Position numbers and translations under genes: made by a program. A model generated the notes under the pieces. The model was not told the DNA's origin and made no database searches. It was given only the letters and a program-made list of their open reading frames with translations. Shown here piece by piece: positions 6,286-6,880 of a stretch of DNA of 6,880 nt. Position 1 is the stretch's first letter; the number at the start of each line of letters is the position of its first letter. This DNA is from an uncultured Burkholderiales bacterium (GTDB lineage: Bacteria; Pseudomonadota; Gammaproteobacteria; Burkholderiales; Burkholderiaceae_D): positions 1 to 6,880 of the forward strand of contig CAIVDH010000038.1 of NCBI GenBank assembly GCA_903904635.1. Direction: 5' to 3'.

Positions 6286-6880
6286 ATGCACTCAAATCCT
6301 AATCGCCATACTCCAGCCGAACCAGGTAGCCTGCGTTCGTTTTCGCTTGCATTAATGGTTCATCTGGGATTACTCGCTTTATTGCAGGTCGGCGTATCCT
6401 GGCAAAATGTGACGCCCGTTGCCGTTGAAGCTGAAATATGGAATATGACACCGAGTGAAGAGGCTCCACTTGCCCCGTCACCACCGCCCGTTCCTGCGCC
6501 TGAACCACCGAAGCCCGTCGAGCCGCCTAAACCAGTCGTGCCAGCAAAACCTGTAACGCCGCCTAAACCCATAGAACCACCTAAACCCATTGAGCCGCCT
6601 AAACCACCTAAGGTAGTAACGCCTGAAGCGACCAAACCTAAGATAGCCGACCCTGATATCGCATTAGAAAAAGAAAAAAACCGCAAAATCTTAGAGAAGA
6701 AAGAGAAAGCGCTGGAGGCAAAACAAAAAAAAGAAAAACTAGCCGAAGAAGCTGAATTAGAAGCTAAACGCAAAAAAGAAAAACTCGCTCTAGAAGCTGA
6801 GGAAGCCAAACGTAAAAAAGAAAAGCTGGCTGAAGAAGCCGAGCTGGAAGCCAAGCGCAAAAAAGAAAAACTCGCTGAAG
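6286..6880 (+). CDS. tolA: Tol-Pal protein TolA (3' end beyond window)
   Basis: The first 198 codons of TolA, open at the right edge. TolA is anchored in the inner membrane by TolQR and reaches through the periplasm to TolB and Pal; it is also a known entry point for some colicins and filamentous phages. The start is ATG at 6286, with GGTGA about 10 bases upstream. A single membrane helix lies at about residues 19-38 (FSLALMVHLGLLALLQVGVS), with His26 at the place of the conserved TolA/TonB helix histidine; the serine four residues before it in E. coli is Ala22 here. A proline-rich segment follows (about 61-109, repeats of the type PPKP[IV]EPPKP), which resembles the TonB spacer. From about residue 125 a Lys/Glu/Ala-rich helical domain begins, with 14-15-residue repeats of KRKKEKLAEEAELEA. 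The C-terminal TolB/Pal-binding domain is outside the window. Confidence 0.95.
   Translation, partial: MHSNPNRHTPAEPGSLRSFSLALMVHLGLLALLQVGVSWQNVTPVAVEAEIWNMTPSEEAPLAPSPPPVPAPEPPKPVEPPKPVVPAKPVTPPKPIEPPKPIEPPKPPKVVTPEATKPKIADPDIALEKEKNRKILEKKEKALEAKQKKEKLAEEAELEAKRKKEKLALEAEEAKRKKEKLAEEAELEAKRKKEKLAE
6466..6612 (+). repeat. Proline-rich low-complexity coding repeat in tolA
   Basis: Within tolA, residues 61-109 are about half proline. Repeated DNA units of the form CCNCCTAAACC encode PPKP steps; CCTAAACCCAT occurs twice. The segment probably forms an extended polyproline rod directly after the membrane helix. The exact repeats may allow length change by slippage. Confidence 0.7.
6721..6880 (+). 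repeat. 42-45-base tandem coding repeats in the tolA helical domain
   Basis: Four successive units start at 6721 (45 bases), 6766 (42), 6808 (45) and 6853 (cut by the window edge). Each encodes K[QR]KKEKLA followed by an acidic-alanine half such as EEAELEA. Units two, three and four differ mostly at synonymous positions, so the protein repeat is better conserved than the DNA. The second unit lacks one residue. The array probably continues past the window. Confidence 0.8.

Noticed and set aside
6360..6860. 166-codon minus-strand frame rich in Ser/Ala/Phe and Gly
   Set aside because: It is the mirror of the low-complexity Lys/Glu and proline repeats of tolA, which produce a long stop-free antisense frame.

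Overview
The window looks like chromosomal core DNA from a betaproteobacterium, most likely Burkholderiales and possibly an Oxalobacteraceae-type genome of moderate GC. This rests on three things: the glyA-nrdR pair, minor type IV pilin genes next to nrdR, and a ybgC-tolQ-tolR-tolA cluster close by. The protein sequences also resemble what I recall of that order. The exact genus is inference.

Layout. Positions 1-1225, minus strand: two minor type IV pilin genes, pilV and then pilW. pilW runs off the left edge and overlaps pilV by an ATGA junction. Positions 1226-1732: about 500 bases without a convincing gene. This stretch holds a 125-bp imperfect palindrome with nested stems (about 1460-1584), which looks like a dispersed non-coding repeat or MITE, and a probable terminator behind nrdR. 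Positions 1733-3494, minus strand: nrdR, the repressor of ribonucleotide reductase genes, 7 bases downstream of glyA, serine hydroxymethyltransferase. Positions 3495-3857: a divergent intergenic region with candidate promoters for glyA and for the rightward genes. Positions 3858-6880, plus strand: ydfG (short-chain dehydrogenase), ybgC (acyl-CoA thioesterase), tolQ, tolR and the first part of tolA. These are tightly packed apart from a 90-base gap before tolQ, and tolA runs off the right edge.

How the genes work together. TolQ and TolR form the proton-driven inner-membrane motor. It energises TolA, which spans the periplasm and acts with TolB and Pal (expected to the right, not in the window) in outer-membrane constriction and integrity. 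YbgC is the usual cytoplasmic companion of this operon. GlyA supplies one-carbon units and glycine for nucleotide synthesis, and NrdR tunes deoxynucleotide supply, which gives the glyA-nrdR pair a plausible shared theme. GlyA and YdfG share serine and allo-threonine as substrates and are transcribed divergently. PilV and PilW belong to the minor pilin set that primes type IV pilus assembly; pilX, pilY1 and pilE would be expected beyond position 1.

I see no phage, CRISPR, toxin-antitoxin or defence locus, and no previously undescribed multi-gene system. The most unusual element is the structured repeat at about 1460-1584.
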